Source: Nissolia schottii
Taxonomy: Eukaryota; Streptophyta; Magnoliopsida; Fabales; Fabaceae
Length of the DNA: 64,000 nt
Reading direction: 5' to 3'
NCBI GenBank assembly: GCA_003254905.1
Contig: QANU01075461.1
Coordinates: forward strand, 1-64,000
Positions 62,489-64,000 of the stretch are shown in pieces; position 1 is the first letter of the stretch, and each line of letters opens with the position of its first letter. A model generated the notes under the pieces. The model was not told the origin of the DNA. It saw only the letters and a list, made by a program, of their open reading frames with translations, and made no database searches. The translations under genes were made by a program, and so were the position numbers.

Positions 62489-64000
62489 CCCAAAAGACAC
62501 TTTATGGAATTTGGCTGATGTATTTGAATTTTGTAGGGAATTCTAGTAAAAGAAGTTGAACACTTGGAATCGGGAAAACGTACAGTTGCAATGGCATTGC
62601 AGCAGTTGGACCCTCCTATGATAGTGCATAGCAATCAAAGTAGTTGATTTGAGTTTATTTAGCTAGATAAGGACATTAGAATGAACACCAACATCAAGGA
62701 AATTCAACACCCTGAGCCTCCATTGTTTGTAGTGCAACTTATTAATATCAACGACTACATTCCATTTATGTTTCTAATTGTTGATTATGTCTTCAAATCA
62801 TAGATTTCTATTTGTTTACAGCAATGCCTTTGTATATTCCAACTACATGAATCAATTTGACCTGATCACATGATGTATGTTTGCAATTTCCTCTGCAAAA
62901 GCAGACGCCATCAAGTTAGGTACATTAATAGGAATTGATATTAGAACAAACTATTCCTTTACTTGACAAAATCATTTCTTTAGTATGGGTTTTACTAATG
63001 GTTTTTATTTAAAACTTAAAACCCTAATCCTTATTATCTCTATTCTCACCACTTCTTCTGTTATCTTCTTTTGTGAGTGTTAAAGATGAGGGTTGTCATC
63101 ATTCTTCTTTTGTGGCAGCTCCACCGCATTTTTTATTTCATTATTTAAAATTTTTATTGTGTTTTCGTTTCCCTTTGTGGGTGTTACTTTTTTTCCTTTG
63201 TGGTGTTTTCATTCCCTTTATGGTGTTTTATTTATCTGTTATGGTTGTTTTTCATTTCACTTTGTGAGATTTCATTTATAGGGATCTTACAGATGAAGAA
63301 GATATTTAGATTTATCGTGAAAGGACATGTAATGCATTCTTTAAATTGCAGCACTAGTAGTGTTGGTCTTCGATATGAAAGATGCTTAGACATCAATATA
63401 CTTCGGGCAAGGAGCAGAGCTATAGATATTCGGTTAATTAAGCAGTTATTCGTTATGTTAATATCTAAAATATAGAAAGGTAAATATTGTGTGCATATTT
63501 AATGAGTTAAAAAGGGAAAGAGATGTAGATATAATATATTATCAAATAGCATTTACAAAGTGGTAAATACAAATATCATTGAGTTAACGATTAACTTCAG
63601 ATTATTGATAGTTCACAAAAAATTTATAAATGAGTTACTTGGCATACATGTATTTAATTATATGATTATCCGAAAAAGGGAAAAAAAAAAAAAAAAAAAA
63701 ATAGATTGCTGCTTAACAGGTATTGTTGGCTTCTACTGTACTCTAATTATGTAACTAGTATGCAAAATCAATATGATCAAATATCTTTTCCATTTATGTA
63801 TTTTGTGACTGTTTATCACGCACAGCAGCAATCCAATGCTTTACAAGTACAAAGTGTCTATCAAGGTTCACTAGTATAATTAATCATATTAATACTTACA
63901 AAATAAAAAATGTGGCTTGACAGACATGCAAGTGTTTGTCAAGCCACTAGTTTGAATAATGTTAAATAATCAATGATCAAAATAATTAAAAAAAAAAGAA
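62489..64000. other. Intergenic to window end, with poly-A and a hairpin
   Basis: No gene was recognised. A 21-A run lies at 63681-63701, and a perfect 11-bp inverted repeat lies at 63912-63922 / 63937-63947. Overlapping Phe-rich frames at 63073-63281 are T-rich sequence translated and are not supported. Confidence 0.45.

Noticed and set aside
63073..63281. Phe-rich overlapping plus frames suggesting a membrane protein
   Set aside because: T-rich sequence gives phenylalanine and leucine in every frame; no conserved pattern.

Overview
The window looks like nuclear DNA from a dicot plant, most likely a legume of the soybean type. It is AT-rich with long intergenic stretches. Its genes are split by GT..AG introns, and it carries LINE, Ty1/copia, Ty3/gypsy, hAT-like, Mutator-like, CACTA-like and Stowaway-like remnants, including a terminal repeat starting ggttaaatat that is typical of legume Mutator-like elements. 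The legume call is inference; the plant call follows from the gene families. Several isolated single N bases indicate a draft assembly.

Five host genes or large gene parts can be modelled. (1) On the minus strand at 16027-19363 is a seven-exon PHD-finger/GNAT protein of the IDM1-like class, with a duplicated N-terminal module, an eroded acetyl-CoA loop and a C-terminal DLNxxP motif. (2) On the plus strand at 25302-29000 is an eight-exon mitochondrial enoyl-CoA hydratase, 325 residues, with both catalytic glutamates. (3) On the plus strand at 32844-37098 is a nine-exon UCH-type deubiquitinase of 234 residues matching plant UCH3. (4) On the plus strand at 38062-38955 is a secreted double-DUF26 protein that looks like the first exon of a cysteine-rich receptor-like kinase whose kinase part is missing. 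(5) On the minus strand at 50024-57236 are the five C-terminal exons of a cytochrome P450 whose N-terminal exon was not found.

The rest is transposon-shaped. From 1 to 16 kb there are a subtilase fragment, a CACTA-like end, a diverged triplicated block containing a hAT-like element with a piece of a tonoplast monosaccharide transporter, a hairpin MITE, an RTE LINE scrap, an 0.8-0.9 kb tandem duplication, a CACTA-like element, a Stowaway-like MITE and another hAT-like element. From 19 to 25 kb there is mostly unrecognised DNA, plus a Mutator-like element sitting between two 126-bp direct repeats. From 31.4 to 32.5 kb there is a Pack-MULE with about 137-bp terminal inverted repeats that carries a broken fasciclin-like arabinogalactan protein fragment; it ends 376 bp upstream of the UCH3 start codon. 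From 39 to 48 kb there are a LINE fragment, a plant-mobile-domain remnant with 27-bp repeats, and an internally deleted gypsy polymerase fragment. From 57 to 62.5 kb there are gypsy LTRs arranged head to head, a copia LTR with its primer-binding site, and a mosaic of L1 and RTE LINE fragments.

The most notable theme is gene capture. Two unrelated classes of DNA transposon in one window each carry a fragment of a different host gene, and a neighbouring paralogous copy of the target DNA lets one insertion be checked against an empty site. The second theme is the unusual architecture of the PHD/GNAT gene. I found no CRISPR array, tRNA, rRNA or bacterial-type operon. The host genes are independent and show no common pathway.
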